From Acinetobacter sp. ANC 4173 (GTDB lineage Bacteria > Pseudomonadota > Gammaproteobacteria > Pseudomonadales > Moraxellaceae), in assembly GCF_004331255.1 (NCBI RefSeq), contig NZ_SJOF01000002.1:248001-312000 (forward strand): a stretch of DNA of 64,000 nt, read 5' to 3'. Position numbers and translations under genes: made by a program. The notes beneath the pieces were generated by a model that searched no databases, was not told where the DNA came from, and saw nothing but the letters and a program-made list of their open reading frames with translations. Below are positions 35,207 to 44,757 of this stretch, piece by piece (position 1 is the stretch's first letter; each line of letters starts with the position of its first letter).

Positions 35207-36028
35207 ATGACAAATAAATCTAAGTTCTTTCGTGTTGCAGTCGAAGGAGAAACTATTGATAAGCGCGTGATTGAACGCTCTTGGATTGAACAAGCTGCAA
35301 AAAACTATAACCAGTCTGTATATGGCGCTCGTATTTGGGTTGAACACTTACGTGGTGTAATGCCCGATTCTTCCTTCCGTGCTTATGGTGATGTACTTGC
35401 TGCAAAAGCCGAAGAAGTCGACATTAACGGTGAAAAGAAACTGGCATTGTTTGCACAAATTGATGCAACTGCTGACTTAGTGGAAATGAATAAAAAGCGT
35501 CAGAAGATTTTCACCAGTATTGAAATTGACCCGAACTTCCAAGGCAAAGGCGAAGCCTATTTGGTGGGCTTAGCTGTGACCGATTCCCCTGCCTCTATCG
35601 GCACTGAAAAATTGAGCTTTTCTAGCATGGTTGCCAAGTTTGGTGAAAATGCAGAAAAGAATGCCTTCTCTATTGCTGAAGAAACCCACATTGAATTTGA
35701 AGATGACAGCAAAGGCTTATTTGCAGGAATGGTTCAGAAGTTCAGTGACCTGTTTTCTCCTCAAATTGAACAGCAAGGCGCAGAAGCCAAACTGAACTTT
35801 ACCGAAGTCAAAAAAGTACTCGAGCAAATTGCAGAAACTTTTGGCAAGCAAAGTACGGCTTTCTCAAAAATGCAGCAAGAACTGAATGAGCTGAAAAACC
35901 AATACAGCGAACTTGAACAAAAGCACAACGCCCTTTCAGATTCTTTCAATCATCAACCTGACCCAAACCATAACAAGCGACCTGAAAGCACTGGGCATTC
36001 GGGCAGTAATGCTGCTGTTGTTTATTAA
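35207..36028 (+). CDS. O: Capsid scaffolding protein / protease (gpO)
   Basis: 273 aa. The N-terminal self-cleaving serine protease has likely triad residues Asp18 (ETIDKRVI), His47 (WVEHLRGV) and Ser104 (KIFTSIEIDPNF). GLAVTDSPASIGTEKLSFSS precedes the scaffold part, a Gln/Glu-rich coiled coil (about 195-250). It guides and then processes the capsid shell. First gene of the head operon O-N-M-L. Confidence 0.93.
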   Translation: MTNKSKFFRVAVEGETIDKRVIERSWIEQAAKNYNQSVYGARIWVEHLRGVMPDSSFRAYGDVLAAKAEEVDINGEKKLALFAQIDATADLVEMNKKRQKIFTSIEIDPNFQGKGEAYLVGLAVTDSPASIGTEKLSFSSMVAKFGENAEKNAFSIAEETHIEFEDDSKGLFAGMVQKFSDLFSPQIEQQGAEAKLNFTEVKKVLEQIAETFGKQSTAFSKMQQELNELKNQYSELEQKHNALSDSFNHQPDPNHNKRPESTGHSGSNAAVVY

Positions 36029-36045
36029 TACGGAATTCTTTAATC

Positions 36046-37056
36046 ATGCGTAACGATACACGTAAAAAGTTTAATCACTATATGGGCGAAGTTGCCCGCA
36101 TTAACGAAGTCGACAGTGCTGCGGTTCAGTTCACTGTTGCCCCGACACCTGCACAAAAGCTGGAAGAAAAGATTCAACTCTCAAGTGAGTTTTTAGGGCG
36201 CATCAATGTCATTGAAGTGGTTGAAGCGATAGGTCAAGCCATTGGTCTTTCTGTAAATAGCACCATTGCAGGGCGTACAGATACCACGGGTGATGCCAAG
36301 CGTAATCCATCCGATCCGACTGGCTTATCGGCAAATACCTATGCTTGTCAAAAGACCGATTTTGACATTGCCTTGCTCTATTCAAAAATTGATGCCTGGG
36401 CAAAGTTTGCCGACTTCCCTGAAAAATGGGCAGGTGCTTGTGCCAAAGCCATTGGTCTTGACCGTATCATGATTGGCTGGAATGGTACAAGCATTGCAGC
36501 AACCACCAACCGCAACACCAATCCATTGCTGCAAGATGTAAACGAAGGCTGGCTACATAAAATTCGTACCCGTAGTCCTGAACGCAACATGACTGAAGTT
36601 GCAGTCGGTTCAGGAAAAATCACCGTTGGTCCTGCGGGCGACTATAAAAACTTGGATGCCTTGGTCAAGCAGTCGGTGGATAGCTTAATTGATGAAGTTC
36701 ATCAAGATGCAACGGATCTGGTGGTGATCTGCGGTCGTTCATTATTGAACGATAAAAACTTTGCCATTTTGAACCAAGATCAAGACAACCAAAACACACT
36801 TGCGGGTCAAGTTTTGGTGGGTCAAAAACAGATTGGTGGCTTACCTGCTGTTCGCGTCCCCTTCTTCCCAGACAATGCCTTCCTGATCACTTCTCTCGAC
36901 AACCTGTCTATTTATTACCAAGAAGGTGGTAAACGTCGCTTCATTCGTGAAGAGCCAGAGAAAAACCGTGTTGCTGACTATCAGTCAAGCAACGAAGACT
37001 ATGTGATTGAAGCCTATGAAAAAGTGGCTTTGGTTGAAAACATCGAAGTTCTGTAG
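36046..37056 (+). CDS. N: Major capsid protein (gpN)
   Basis: 336 aa, HK97-fold P2-type capsid protein. MRNDTRKKFNHYMGEVARIN, ERNMTEVAVGSGKITVG and LVVICGRSLLNDKNFAILNQ are typical, as is RRFIREEPEKNRVADYQSSN near the C-terminus. It lies 17 bp after gpO. Confidence 0.95.
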   Translation: MRNDTRKKFNHYMGEVARINEVDSAAVQFTVAPTPAQKLEEKIQLSSEFLGRINVIEVVEAIGQAIGLSVNSTIAGRTDTTGDAKRNPSDPTGLSANTYACQKTDFDIALLYSKIDAWAKFADFPEKWAGACAKAIGLDRIMIGWNGTSIAATTNRNTNPLLQDVNEGWLHKIRTRSPERNMTEVAVGSGKITVGPAGDYKNLDALVKQSVDSLIDEVHQDATDLVVICGRSLLNDKNFAILNQDQDNQNTLAGQVLVGQKQIGGLPAVRVPFFPDNAFLITSLDNLSIYYQEGGKRRFIREEPEKNRVADYQSSNEDYVIEAYEKVALVENIEVL

Positions 37057-37063
37057 GTGACCA

Positions 37064-37747
37064 ATGAATCACGCACGTAACCACTTCCTTCGCGTTTTGG
37101 CAGAGAAATCTGCCAAGGCGGATGCCTTTGGTGCAACCCGCCATGATGCTTCCGTTTACCAACTTCAACTGGCTGAACTGAAAAACGATAAATCACTGCT
37201 CTCACACATCAAATCAGATGAAAGCCGTGCTGAAGCAAAAGCCAAACTGATTCCAAAATACCAGCCTTATGTCGAAGGCATTTTAGCTGCCAACCAAAAG
37301 GTGGATGACGAAGTTGTCACCACCATCATGCTGTGGTGTTTTGATGCTGGCATGTTCCAGCAAGGCTTAAAAATAGCTGTGTTTGCTTTAGAGCATGGTT
37401 TGGATATGCCCGATTCCTTTAGCCGTGATACTCCAAGTATTGTGGCAGAAGAAATTGCCAATGCCGCATTGAGCAAACTGAAAGCAGGTGATGTTTTTGA
37501 TTTGAACATTTTGCTTCAAGCAGAACAACTCACTGAAAGTTACGACCTACACGATCCAATTCGCGCCAAGTTGTACTGCGCGATTGGCAAAATTTTCTTG
37601 TCTGTAGAGAACTACGTACCTGCGATTGAGTACATGAAAAAAGCCATTGCCAAGAAAGACAATGTCGGCTGTAAGCAAGACCTAGATCGTGCTGAAAAGC
37701 TCTTGGCCAAACAATTAGAAGAGCAGCAAGCTGCTGCGTCTTCTTAA
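37064..37747 (+). CDS. M: Terminase small subunit (gpM)
   Basis: 227 aa. Conserved: ASVYQLQLAELKNDKSLLSH, RAEAKAKLIPKYQPYVEGIL and DDEVVTTIMLWCFDAGMFQQ. It recognises cos DNA and recruits gpP. It starts 7 bp after gpN. A stable RNA hairpin lies between it and gpL. Confidence 0.93.
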   Translation: MNHARNHFLRVLAEKSAKADAFGATRHDASVYQLQLAELKNDKSLLSHIKSDESRAEAKAKLIPKYQPYVEGILAANQKVDDEVVTTIMLWCFDAGMFQQGLKIAVFALEHGLDMPDSFSRDTPSIVAEEIANAALSKLKAGDVFDLNILLQAEQLTESYDLHDPIRAKLYCAIGKIFLSVENYVPAIEYMKKAIAKKDNVGCKQDLDRAEKLLAKQLEEQQAAASS

Positions 37748-37765
37748 CCTGTGCCCCCCGCACCT

Positions 37766-37827
37766 GGTCGGCATGATGGGGATGACAAAACTTTTAAGTT
37801 GTTGTTCTGAACCATCATCCACCGACC
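37766..37827 (+). promoter_or_regulatory. Long-range RNA hairpin between gpM and gpL
   Basis: GGTCGG (37766-37771) and ATGATGG (37773-37779) pair with CCATCAT (37812-37818) and CCGACC (37822-37827), leaving small bulges and a 32-nt loop that can itself fold (AACTT/AAGTT). It lies in the 90-bp gap of an otherwise tight operon, just before the gpL start. Confidence 0.5.
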
Positions 37828-37836
37828 ACCTAGGAT

Positions 37837-38295
37837 ATGACAATGACTGGTTTTAGCTTTAATGCCCCAACCACCACACCAGATGAGTCGATTGGCAATG
37901 ATGGCTTCTTTCCAAATCTGCAATTAAATCTGATCCGTGAATCTGTGCGTTTAGATGGCAGTGTTTCTAATGCTCGCCTGAAAGATGCAGCAATTGCAGC
38001 CATATTGGAAATTAATGACCAACTGCGCTCACTCAAATTGAAAGCAGCAACTTTAAATGAACTTGCAACGTCCACCATCGATGGTAAACCCAACACGGAA
38101 CTGTTGTATTTACGGGCAGTTCATTCAGCGATTGCCGCAGACATTAACGAAAAATATCGCAGCTACGACAGCACCAGTGATGGTCAGAAACGGGCTGAAC
38201 AATTAGCACCTACCATTGATGACCATCGACGAAACTTACGCTGGGCAATTCGGGACTTGTTGGGGACAAGTCGCTGTACTGTGGAATTGATATGA
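37837..38295 (+). CDS. L: Head completion/stabilisation protein (gpL)
   Basis: 152 aa. FFPNLQLNLIRESVRLDGSV and RLKDAAIAAILEINDQL, then HRRNLRWAIRDLLGTSRCTV are typical of gpL. It closes the filled head. Its stop overlaps the gpX start (ATGA). Confidence 0.92.
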   Translation: MTMTGFSFNAPTTTPDESIGNDGFFPNLQLNLIRESVRLDGSVSNARLKDAAIAAILEINDQLRSLKLKAATLNELATSTIDGKPNTELLYLRAVHSAIAADINEKYRSYDSTSDGQKRAEQLAPTIDDHRRNLRWAIRDLLGTSRCTVELI

Positions 38296-38501
38296 AAAAA
38301 GTGAAGTCTGTTCAGGGGGACACGATTGATCTGATCTGTTGGCGTTATTACGGTCGGACTGCGGGTGTCACAGAAACTGTATTGGAATCTAACCCTGCTT
38401 TGGCTGAACAAGGACCAATACTCATGCTGGGCACTGAAGTGATTTTGCCTGATATCCCTACGCAACAGCAGATAACAAAAACAATTAACTTATGGGATTA
38501 A
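38292..38501 (+). CDS. X: Tail protein X
   Basis: 69 aa, LysM-like small tail protein: GDTIDLICWRYYGRTAGVTE, then LESNPALAEQGPILMLG and the usual KTINLWD end. In this phage it lies between L and the holin genes as in P2, whereas the relic prophage at 21499 has X next to D. Confidence 0.92.
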   Translation: MKKVKSVQGDTIDLICWRYYGRTAGVTETVLESNPALAEQGPILMLGTEVILPDIPTQQQITKTINLWD

Positions 38502-38503
38502 GC

Positions 38504-38863
38504 ATGCCTGAACCTACTGCTACAACCACCACCGCAACAGCTCTCAGTTTAAGTGCTGTTTCCATTCTGCCCTTTATTAACGGTAATGCCCTACTTGGTG
38601 CTGTATTGGGTGCCGCATTTATTGCAACTTATGAAAAAGACTTATCGGCATGGCAACGTTTACGCACCATGCTGCTTTCGACAGGTATTGGCTACTTACT
38701 TGCCCCTGAAATTACCAGTCGGACCTTTATCACCAGTGATGCCACTGCTGCCCTGATCGCATCGACCTTCTCGCTATTCATTTTGGTCAAGGCGGTAGAT
38801 TGGGTGAAGGCATCCAAACTTTCTGATATTTGGAAAACTTTTCGAGGTGGAGGTGCATCATGA
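38504..38863 (+). CDS. Putative phage holin 1
   Basis: 119 aa from ATG 38504. It has a Thr/Ala-rich start and three hydrophobic segments (INGNALLGAVLGAAFIATY, MLLSTGIGYLLAPEI, AALIASTFSLFILVKAV). It lies in the P2 Y (holin) position. It should let the endolysin reach the wall. Confidence 0.75.
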   Translation: MPEPTATTTTATALSLSAVSILPFINGNALLGAVLGAAFIATYEKDLSAWQRLRTMLLSTGIGYLLAPEITSRTFITSDATAALIASTFSLFILVKAVDWVKASKLSDIWKTFRGGGAS

Positions 38864-39132
38864 TCGAACTCTTATTTCAAACCATTGCCGTTTTAGCTTA
38901 TCTCTTTTGTGGTGTTCGGATTATCTGCTTTAGCCGTGAAGAAACACCTTTTCACCGTGGCTATTCTTGGCTCGCAGCATTGTTGATTGCCTCCTTCCTT
39001 GGGCAGTCTGTTCACATTCTTTTCTTTAAAGATCCCGTCACTCTATGGGATGCCATCTTCGCCTTATTGCTCGCCATAATCGTGCTACGTAGTCGCGGTA
39101 ATGTTGCCAAACTGATCTGGAGTACATCATGA
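38860..39132 (+). CDS. Putative phage holin 2 / lysis membrane protein
   Basis: 90 aa. Three spans ([52 protein letters not shown]). Its start overlaps the stop of the preceding gene (ATGA), and its stop overlaps the endolysin start. It could be a second holin or an antiholin. Confidence 0.65.
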   Translation: MIELLFQTIAVLAYLFCGVRIICFSREETPFHRGYSWLAALLIASFLGQSVHILFFKDPVTLWDAIFALLLAIIVLRSRGNVAKLIWSTS

Positions 39133-39983
39133 AATTATTAAAGTTTGGAAGTAAAGGATCAGCCGTTTCTGAGCTACAGAGACTCCTGATTAAACAAGGC
39201 ATGAAGGGAAAAAATAACAAGTCGCTATCTGTGGATGGTGATTTTGGTGAAAGCACTGAATATGCAGTGATTCAATTCCAGAAAAAAATCGGCATAAAAG
39301 TGGATGGCATTGTTGGAAATGCAACATTCAATGCCCTCAAAGGTCTAGACCTTTCTAAACACCTAAAAGATGCAGACTTAACGACTGGTGCAAAACGTCT
39401 AGGTGTCCCTGAAATTGTCATTCGTGCAATTGCCGAAGTTGAAACACTTGGCGATGGTTACTTGCCTGATGGTCGCCCGAAGATTCTGTTTGAACGTCAC
39501 CGCATGTATTTCTACCTCAGCCAAAAACGTGGAAAAGACTTTGCTGACCAAATGATGAAGCAGTCTCCCAATGTCGTGAACAGTCAGACTGGTGGATACC
39601 ATGGCAATGCTGCTGAATACACCCGTTTGGCTTTAGCCAAACAAATTGATGAGGACTGTGGCTTGATGTCTGCTTCTTGGGGACGTTTCCAATTGATGGG
39701 TGAAAACTGGAAAGACCTTGGCTATTCATCTGTTCAAGAATTTATCGAACAGCACTATCAAAGTGAAAGCCTACAGTTTGAAGCTTTTCTACGTTTCTGC
39801 GAATTCAAGTCAGGTACAGTCGCTGGCAAAAAGTGGACTTTACTGGAGGCACTACGCCAGGAAAACTGGGATGCTGTATTTAGTCTGTATAACGGTCGCA
39901 ATTATAAAAAGCTCGGCTATGACACCAAGTTTCTTCGCGTCATGAACCGCCTAGATCCTAGCTATCAGAGCAATGCTGCATGA
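39129..39983 (+). CDS. Endolysin: peptidoglycan-binding domain plus N-acetylmuramidase
   Basis: 284 aa. Residues 1-75 are a peptidoglycan-binding domain type 1 ([46 protein letters not shown]). From about 90, [46 protein letters not shown] and [20 protein letters not shown] are the N-acetylmuramidase fold with Glu near EVETLG as the catalytic acid. No signal peptide, so it needs a holin. No Rz/Rz1 spanin pair is seen after it. Confidence 0.9.
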   Translation: MKLLKFGSKGSAVSELQRLLIKQGMKGKNNKSLSVDGDFGESTEYAVIQFQKKIGIKVDGIVGNATFNALKGLDLSKHLKDADLTTGAKRLGVPEIVIRAIAEVETLGDGYLPDGRPKILFERHRMYFYLSQKRGKDFADQMMKQSPNVVNSQTGGYHGNAAEYTRLALAKQIDEDCGLMSASWGRFQLMGENWKDLGYSSVQEFIEQHYQSESLQFEAFLRFCEFKSGTVAGKKWTLLEALRQENWDAVFSLYNGRNYKKLGYDTKFLRVMNRLDPSYQSNAA

Positions 39984-40510
39984 AAAAGCCCAATAACCTT
40001 CGAGAGTATTTAGTGAGCCATCTGAAGTTCCTTCAGGATAATCCAGACCAACTCAGCATGCATATTGAAAGTGGTCGCTATCGTTCTACCCTTGCCAACG
40101 GCTACGGCATGGAAAGCATTTCACCAGTGAAGTTCATTATTCAGGACTTCACTGGTGATGCCGACCTGATTGCCTTTTTACTGTTTCAATGGCTGCGGGT
40201 GAATCAGTCTGAATTGCTCGCCAATTTAGAGAAGAACAAGAATGCTGTGAAGTTTGAAGCTGAATTTCTGGACAATGACAAAGTCGATGTGATGTTTGAA
40301 TTGGAGCTGACAGAACGTGTGATTATTCAAAGACAAGACAATGGCAGCTTCAATTTCTCTTATCCTGATGAACCTCAATATTCACCAGCATTGCCCGTGA
40401 CCGAGTGTGAAATGGCCGATGAGCAAGGCAATATTCTAGCAACATGGACCAGTATTGAGCCTTCTAATACTGTCGCACTTGAAATGCCTTTGGCAAAAAA
40501 ACCTCAGTGA
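39980..40510 (+). CDS. R: Tail completion protein (gpR)
   Basis: 176 aa. [20 protein letters not shown], then [20 protein letters not shown] fits gpR, the tail terminator. Its start overlaps the endolysin stop. Confidence 0.85.
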   Translation: MKKPNNLREYLVSHLKFLQDNPDQLSMHIESGRYRSTLANGYGMESISPVKFIIQDFTGDADLIAFLLFQWLRVNQSELLANLEKNKNAVKFEAEFLDNDKVDVMFELELTERVIIQRQDNGSFNFSYPDEPQYSPALPVTECEMADEQGNILATWTSIEPSNTVALEMPLAKKPQ

Positions 40511-40518
40511 GTTAAACC

Positions 40519-40959
40519 ATGCGTGAAAACTTAGATGATTTGGTTAAATACCTGACACCATTACTGAATAAACTCAGTAATGGTGAGATGTCTAAACTGA
40601 ATAAAAAAGTCGGTGCAGATTTAAGACAGAGCCAACAGCAACGGATTGCTGCTCAACTTAACCCCGATGGTTCTGGCTATACTCCAAGACGGTTACGAGA
40701 CGGCAAACGGATCCGTCGCAAAATGTTTACCAAATTACGTGCTCAACGTTATTTCAGAAACTTCTCCAATGCCGACAAAGTCAGTGTTGGGTTTTTAACT
40801 AATGTCGTTTTTGTGGCACGTATTCATCAAGAAGGTTTACGTTCTCGCGTCAGTCAAAATGGTCCTACTATTACCTACCCCAAACGTGAACTGTTGGGTT
40901 TCACACCAACTGATATTCAATTGATTGAAGACTCTGTAATGCGGCACTTAAAGACTTAA
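40519..40959 (+). CDS. S: Tail completion protein (gpS)
   Basis: 146 aa. LSNGEMSKLNKKVGADLRQS, IAAQLNPDGSGYTPRR and FVARIHQEGLRSRVSQNGPT are typical of the gpS/phage virion morphogenesis family. Last gene of the head-lysis operon before the next late promoter. Confidence 0.88.
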   Translation: MRENLDDLVKYLTPLLNKLSNGEMSKLNKKVGADLRQSQQQRIAAQLNPDGSGYTPRRLRDGKRIRRKMFTKLRAQRYFRNFSNADKVSVGFLTNVVFVARIHQEGLRSRVSQNGPTITYPKRELLGFTPTDIQLIEDSVMRHLKT

Positions 40960-40986
40960 CTTTGTCGCTAAAATGAAGAAGTTCTA

Positions 40987-41009
40987 TTTGTAGTATCCCC
41001 TCTTACAAA
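40987..41009 (+). promoter_or_regulatory. Ogr-type late activator site of the baseplate operon
   Basis: TTTGTA-GTATCCCCTCT-TACAAA, centred 56 bp before the gpV ATG. Confidence 0.75.
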
Positions 41010-41053
41010 TTGCCATTAATGCAAGACACACTGCCTTAAAGCAAAGTAGGCAC

Positions 41054-41683
41054 ATGAGTGCTGAAATCCATCGTCGCTTAGAAAATTTGATCCGTTTAGG
41101 TCGAATTAAAAGCGTTACCCCTGCTAAACCTTTTCATACAGTCACTGTCGATCTAGGCGACATCGTGACTGATGAATTACGTCTATTCAATCTACGCGCT
41201 GGTGCTGATCTTAGCCATGACTTACCCAGTATCAATGAAGAGTGTGTGGTCTTTAGCCCTACAGGTGAGCTGACGCTCGGTATTGTTTTGGTGGGTTTAA
41301 ATAATGAAGCCTTTCCCACTCCGTCATTGAATCCCAACATCAAATTAAGAGTCTATGAAGATGGTGCCATGATCAGCTATGACACAAGCAACCATTCCTT
41401 ACAGGCAATTCTTCCCAATGGTGGTACTGCCATTCTGACCGCCACTGGAGGTATCACCGTGAATGGTGACACCACTATCAACGGAAATTTGCAGGTAAAT
41501 GGCAGCACAGCAATGACTGGCAACAATACTGTAGGCGGTAGCCAACTCGTTCAAGGCAGCAGTCATTCTTCAGGTAACTTTAGTACCGAAGCCGATGTGA
41601 AAGCTGGAAGTATTAGCTTGAAAAATCATAAACATGGTGGGGTTCAAGCGGGTGGCTCTGATACAGGAGTATCCAAAACATGA
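41054..41683 (+). CDS. V: Baseplate spike assembly protein (gpV)
   Basis: 209 aa, P2 gpV length. An OB-fold N-terminal half (LIRLGRIKSVTPAKPFHTVT, then VDLGDIVTDELRLFNLRAGA) precedes a beta-helical spike (TINGNLQVNGSTAMTGNNTV, GSQLVQGSSHSSGNFSTEAD). The end KNHKHGGVQAGGSDTGVSK has the HxH iron-binding tip motif. It punctures the outer membrane. Confidence 0.93.
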   Translation: MSAEIHRRLENLIRLGRIKSVTPAKPFHTVTVDLGDIVTDELRLFNLRAGADLSHDLPSINEECVVFSPTGELTLGIVLVGLNNEAFPTPSLNPNIKLRVYEDGAMISYDTSNHSLQAILPNGGTAILTATGGITVNGDTTINGNLQVNGSTAMTGNNTVGGSQLVQGSSHSSGNFSTEADVKAGSISLKNHKHGGVQAGGSDTGVSKT

Positions 41684-42024
41684 TGTCACGCGAAACTGGT
41701 CAAAGCCTTAATGTAATTCCCCACATCAAACAATCTATTCAGGACATTCTATTCACCCCAATTGGGAGTCGGGTTATGCGTCGTGAATATGGCTCCATGA
41801 TTTTTAAACTGATTGACCAACCCTTTAATGATGCTGTCCGTCTGCAAGTCATGGCAGCCAGTGCTACAGCCATTATGACTTGGGAAGACCGAGTCAAACT
41901 GACCAGTGCCAAGTTTTCCAAAGCCGAAGATAGTCGCTTCCAGATTGACCTAGAAATGCAGCTTGTCGGTACAGATCAAACCAAGAAACTTTCTATTCCA
42001 TTAAATTACGGGTCTTCGCTATGA
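41680..42024 (+). CDS. W: Baseplate wedge protein (gpW)
   Basis: 114 aa, gp25-like. SIQDILFTPIGSRVMRREYG, then SMIFKLIDQPFN is the family signature. Start and stop both overlap neighbours by 4 bp. Confidence 0.93.
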   Translation: MMSRETGQSLNVIPHIKQSIQDILFTPIGSRVMRREYGSMIFKLIDQPFNDAVRLQVMAASATAIMTWEDRVKLTSAKFSKAEDSRFQIDLEMQLVGTDQTKKLSIPLNYGSSL

Positions 42025-42926
42025 GTGTTGATTTTTCGCAACTGATTCAACCTGACATCATCGAAGAAATTGACTTTGAAACACTGTATGCCGAGCGTCA
42101 AGAAGCGCTTATTAATCTCTGGTCAAGCGAAGAGCAGCCCACGATTCGCCAAACACTGACACGTGAAAGTGAACCTCTGGTTAAGCTGCTTCAAGAAAAC
42201 TGCTATCGGGAAATGATTTTACGGAATCGGATTAATCAAGCTGCTCGTGCCCTGTTATTGGCTTATGCCACCAAAAATGATTTAGACCAACTCGGAGCTA
42301 ACTTCAATGTTAAACGTCTAATAGTTTCGCCAGCCGATAACTCAACCACACCACCGACTGAAGCTATCATGGAATCAGACGATGCTTTTCGTGAACGGAT
42401 TCAATTGGCTTTTGACACTCTATCTGTCGCAGGACCTGAAGCAGCATATAAGAAATTTGCCCGTGATGCCGATGGTCGTGTAGGCGATGTTTCCGTCATT
42501 TCACCACAGCCTGCATATATCACTTTAACCATTTTACAGGCGGATTCTTTAACTGGAGCAGCTTCTCCAGAGCTGATTCAAATTGTCTCAAATGCGGTGA
42601 CCGCAGAAGATGTGCGTCCTATTGGAGATAGGGTCACCGTTCAGTCCGCATTCATCGTCAACTATGCCATTAATGCCAAACTCTACATTGGTAAAGACCC
42701 AGAAGCAGCAACACTGTTGCAACAAGCAATTACCAATGTGACTGCCTATGCCACTAAACAAAAGAGATTAGGCCGATCCATTCGGATGTCAGCGATTTAT
42801 GCAGCTTTACATATTGATGGTGTAAATCGGGTCGAATTGATTAGCCCTACGGCAGATGTTGTATTAACCTCTGCACAAGCCTCCTATTGTACCAATATTT
42901 CAGTAACGATCGGAGGGATTGAATGA
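42021..42926 (+). CDS. J: Baseplate assembly protein (gpJ)
   Basis: 301 aa. RINQAARALLLAYATKNDLD, RIQLAFDTLSVAGPEAAYKK and DGRVGDVSVISPQPAYITLT identify gpJ (Mu gp47 family), which joins baseplate wedges. Confidence 0.94.
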   Translation: MSVDFSQLIQPDIIEEIDFETLYAERQEALINLWSSEEQPTIRQTLTRESEPLVKLLQENCYREMILRNRINQAARALLLAYATKNDLDQLGANFNVKRLIVSPADNSTTPPTEAIMESDDAFRERIQLAFDTLSVAGPEAAYKKFARDADGRVGDVSVISPQPAYITLTILQADSLTGAASPELIQIVSNAVTAEDVRPIGDRVTVQSAFIVNYAINAKLYIGKDPEAATLLQQAITNVTAYATKQKRLGRSIRMSAIYAALHIDGVNRVELISPTADVVLTSAQASYCTNISVTIGGIE

Positions 42927-43453
42927 GCCAATTACTCCCCCCAAATAGCACTCAATTTGAACGAAATGTCACAGCAGTCACATCACAAAATAGCGCTTTA
43001 CCTGTTGCAATCAAAACATTGGTGTCAATTGATGAGGCTCCAGATCAATTCCTGTCATTTCTAGCATGGCAATATTCGGTCGATTCATGGGACACCAACT
43101 GGCAACCCTCACTACAACGCCAACGGATTAAAAAATCATTCCGACAACATCAAATTAAAGGAACGCGTCAGGCAGTTCGTGAAGTACTGGCACAGTTTGG
43201 CTATCAGTGCATTTTCAAAGAATGGTTTGAAGCCACACCGATTGGTACACCAGGAACTTTTATCTTAGAACTGGATCTCAATGGACTGGAACTGACCGAG
43301 GACACCTATGCCGAAGTGAATCTACTTGTGAAAGATGCAAAACCTGCCAGTCGGCACCTCACCAATTTAATAATTAACGTTCAACCCATCTGTATTCCGC
43401 GAGTTGCTGTCGGCACTCATGGCGCGGAAACAGTCACCATTTATGTCGAGTAG
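42923..43453 (+). CDS. I: Tail protein gpI
   Basis: 176 aa, P2 gpI length. FLSFLAWQYSVDSWDTNWQP, then KSFRQHQIKGTRQAVREVLA is the gpI signature. Baseplate edge, links the fibres. Confidence 0.93.
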   Translation: MSQLLPPNSTQFERNVTAVTSQNSALPVAIKTLVSIDEAPDQFLSFLAWQYSVDSWDTNWQPSLQRQRIKKSFRQHQIKGTRQAVREVLAQFGYQCIFKEWFEATPIGTPGTFILELDLNGLELTEDTYAEVNLLVKDAKPASRHLTNLIINVQPICIPRVAVGTHGAETVTIYVE

Positions 43454-43456
43454 AAT

Positions 43457-44746
43457 ATGGCAGCAACCTACAAAGGTATTTTAACCAATAACGGTAAAGC
43501 ACTGATTGCCAGTGCAACCCTCAATAATAAAATCAACTATTCCCATATTGCGGTTGGGGATGGCAATGGCTCAGTACCTACGCCTTTAGAAACGCGAACT
43601 GCATTAGTAAATGAAAAAGCTCGTATCGCTCTCAATGTCGTCGAGATCAATCCAAATAACACCAATCAAATCGTCTGTGAAGCTATTATTCCTACAACTA
43701 CAGGCGGTTTCTATATTCGAGAACTTGGGCTTTTCGCAGGTTCAACCATGGTGGTGAATGCCAACTATCCACCAACCTACAAACCTTTAGCCGATGAAGG
43801 TGGCGCACGTGAAATTGCGCTTAAGCTCGTTATTAATATTCAAAATGCCGATGTGATTGCATTGTACTTAGATGATTCATTAATTTACGCGACTAGAGCA
43901 TGGATCGATACTAATTATATTCGTCGTAATGAATTGGTGGATAACTTGACCACCAGTGATGCAACAAAACCACTAACGGCTAAGCAAGGTAAAGCACTTC
44001 AAGACTATAAATTAGATAAAACAGAAACTGCCGTTGCTGCTACAAAACTCGCAATTGCACGTTCTGTGAGTTTTTCAGGTGCAGCAACAGGTTCATATTC
44101 TTATGATGGATCTGGAAATAGTTCTTGCATTTTAACATTGGCCAATTCAGGTGTATCAGCAAATACTTATGGCTCTGCACTTAAAATTCCGGTTATTACT
44201 GTCAATGCCAAAGGATTAGTCACCGTTGTATCTGAACAGAATCTTCAAATTGTAGATAACCTAACAACAGATGATTCAGCAAAGCCAGTCTCAGCCAAAC
44301 AAGCTAAAGCACTCCAAGACAATAAATTAGATAAAAACACCGAAGCCAGTACTGATATTGCAGGTATTGTTAAACTGGTGAATGACCTTACAACTGGCGG
44401 AACAGATAAAGCTTTGACGGCTGAGCAAGGAAAACTTCTACTGGCTGGATTAACATTTTCAACAACAGAGAATGGATATTTGAAGCTACCCAATTGGATG
44501 GGGGGATTAATTATTCAATGGGGAACCATTTCTCTTGTTGCATCTAGTGGTGGAACGCTTATTCAGCCCGTAGTTTATCCAATAACCTTCCCTAATGTTG
44601 TATTACATATTTTCCCCTCTCTTAGAGAATCATCAGGTTCAAATGCAGATTCAATTTATACACAAGATAGAACAGCAACTGGATTTAAAATCGGGCAAAC
44701 GGCTGGTGAAGCACATACTGCAAGTTGGTTTGCAATTGGCTATTAA
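43457..44746 (+). CDS. H: Tail fibre protein (gpH-like)
   Basis: 429 aa. The N-terminal baseplate-attachment domain is conserved (MAATYKGILTNNGKALIASA, HIAVGDGNGSVPTPLETRTA, GGFYIRELGLFAG). The shaft carries three repeats of a DNLTTxDxxKPLTAKQGKAL block (near residues 159, 269 and 312). The C-terminus is a short tip domain that should set host range. It is shorter than P2 gpH. Confidence 0.88.
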   Translation: MAATYKGILTNNGKALIASATLNNKINYSHIAVGDGNGSVPTPLETRTALVNEKARIALNVVEINPNNTNQIVCEAIIPTTTGGFYIRELGLFAGSTMVVNANYPPTYKPLADEGGAREIALKLVINIQNADVIALYLDDSLIYATRAWIDTNYIRRNELVDNLTTSDATKPLTAKQGKALQDYKLDKTETAVAATKLAIARSVSFSGAATGSYSYDGSGNSSCILTLANSGVSANTYGSALKIPVITVNAKGLVTVVSEQNLQIVDNLTTDDSAKPVSAKQAKALQDNKLDKNTEASTDIAGIVKLVNDLTTGGTDKALTAEQGKLLLAGLTFSTTENGYLKLPNWMGGLIIQWGTISLVASSGGTLIQPVVYPITFPNVVLHIFPSLRESSGSNADSIYTQDRTATGFKIGQTAGEAHTASWFAIGY

Positions 44747-44757
44747 GGGTAATTAAA

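Noticed and set aside
31300..38300. cos packaging site
   Set aside because: P2-like phages have cos near the portal/terminase end, but no segment could be matched to the P2 cos sequence with confidence.
44245..44493. Minus-strand frame in the tail fibre gene
   Set aside because: A shadow of the repeat region in gpH, without a start signal.
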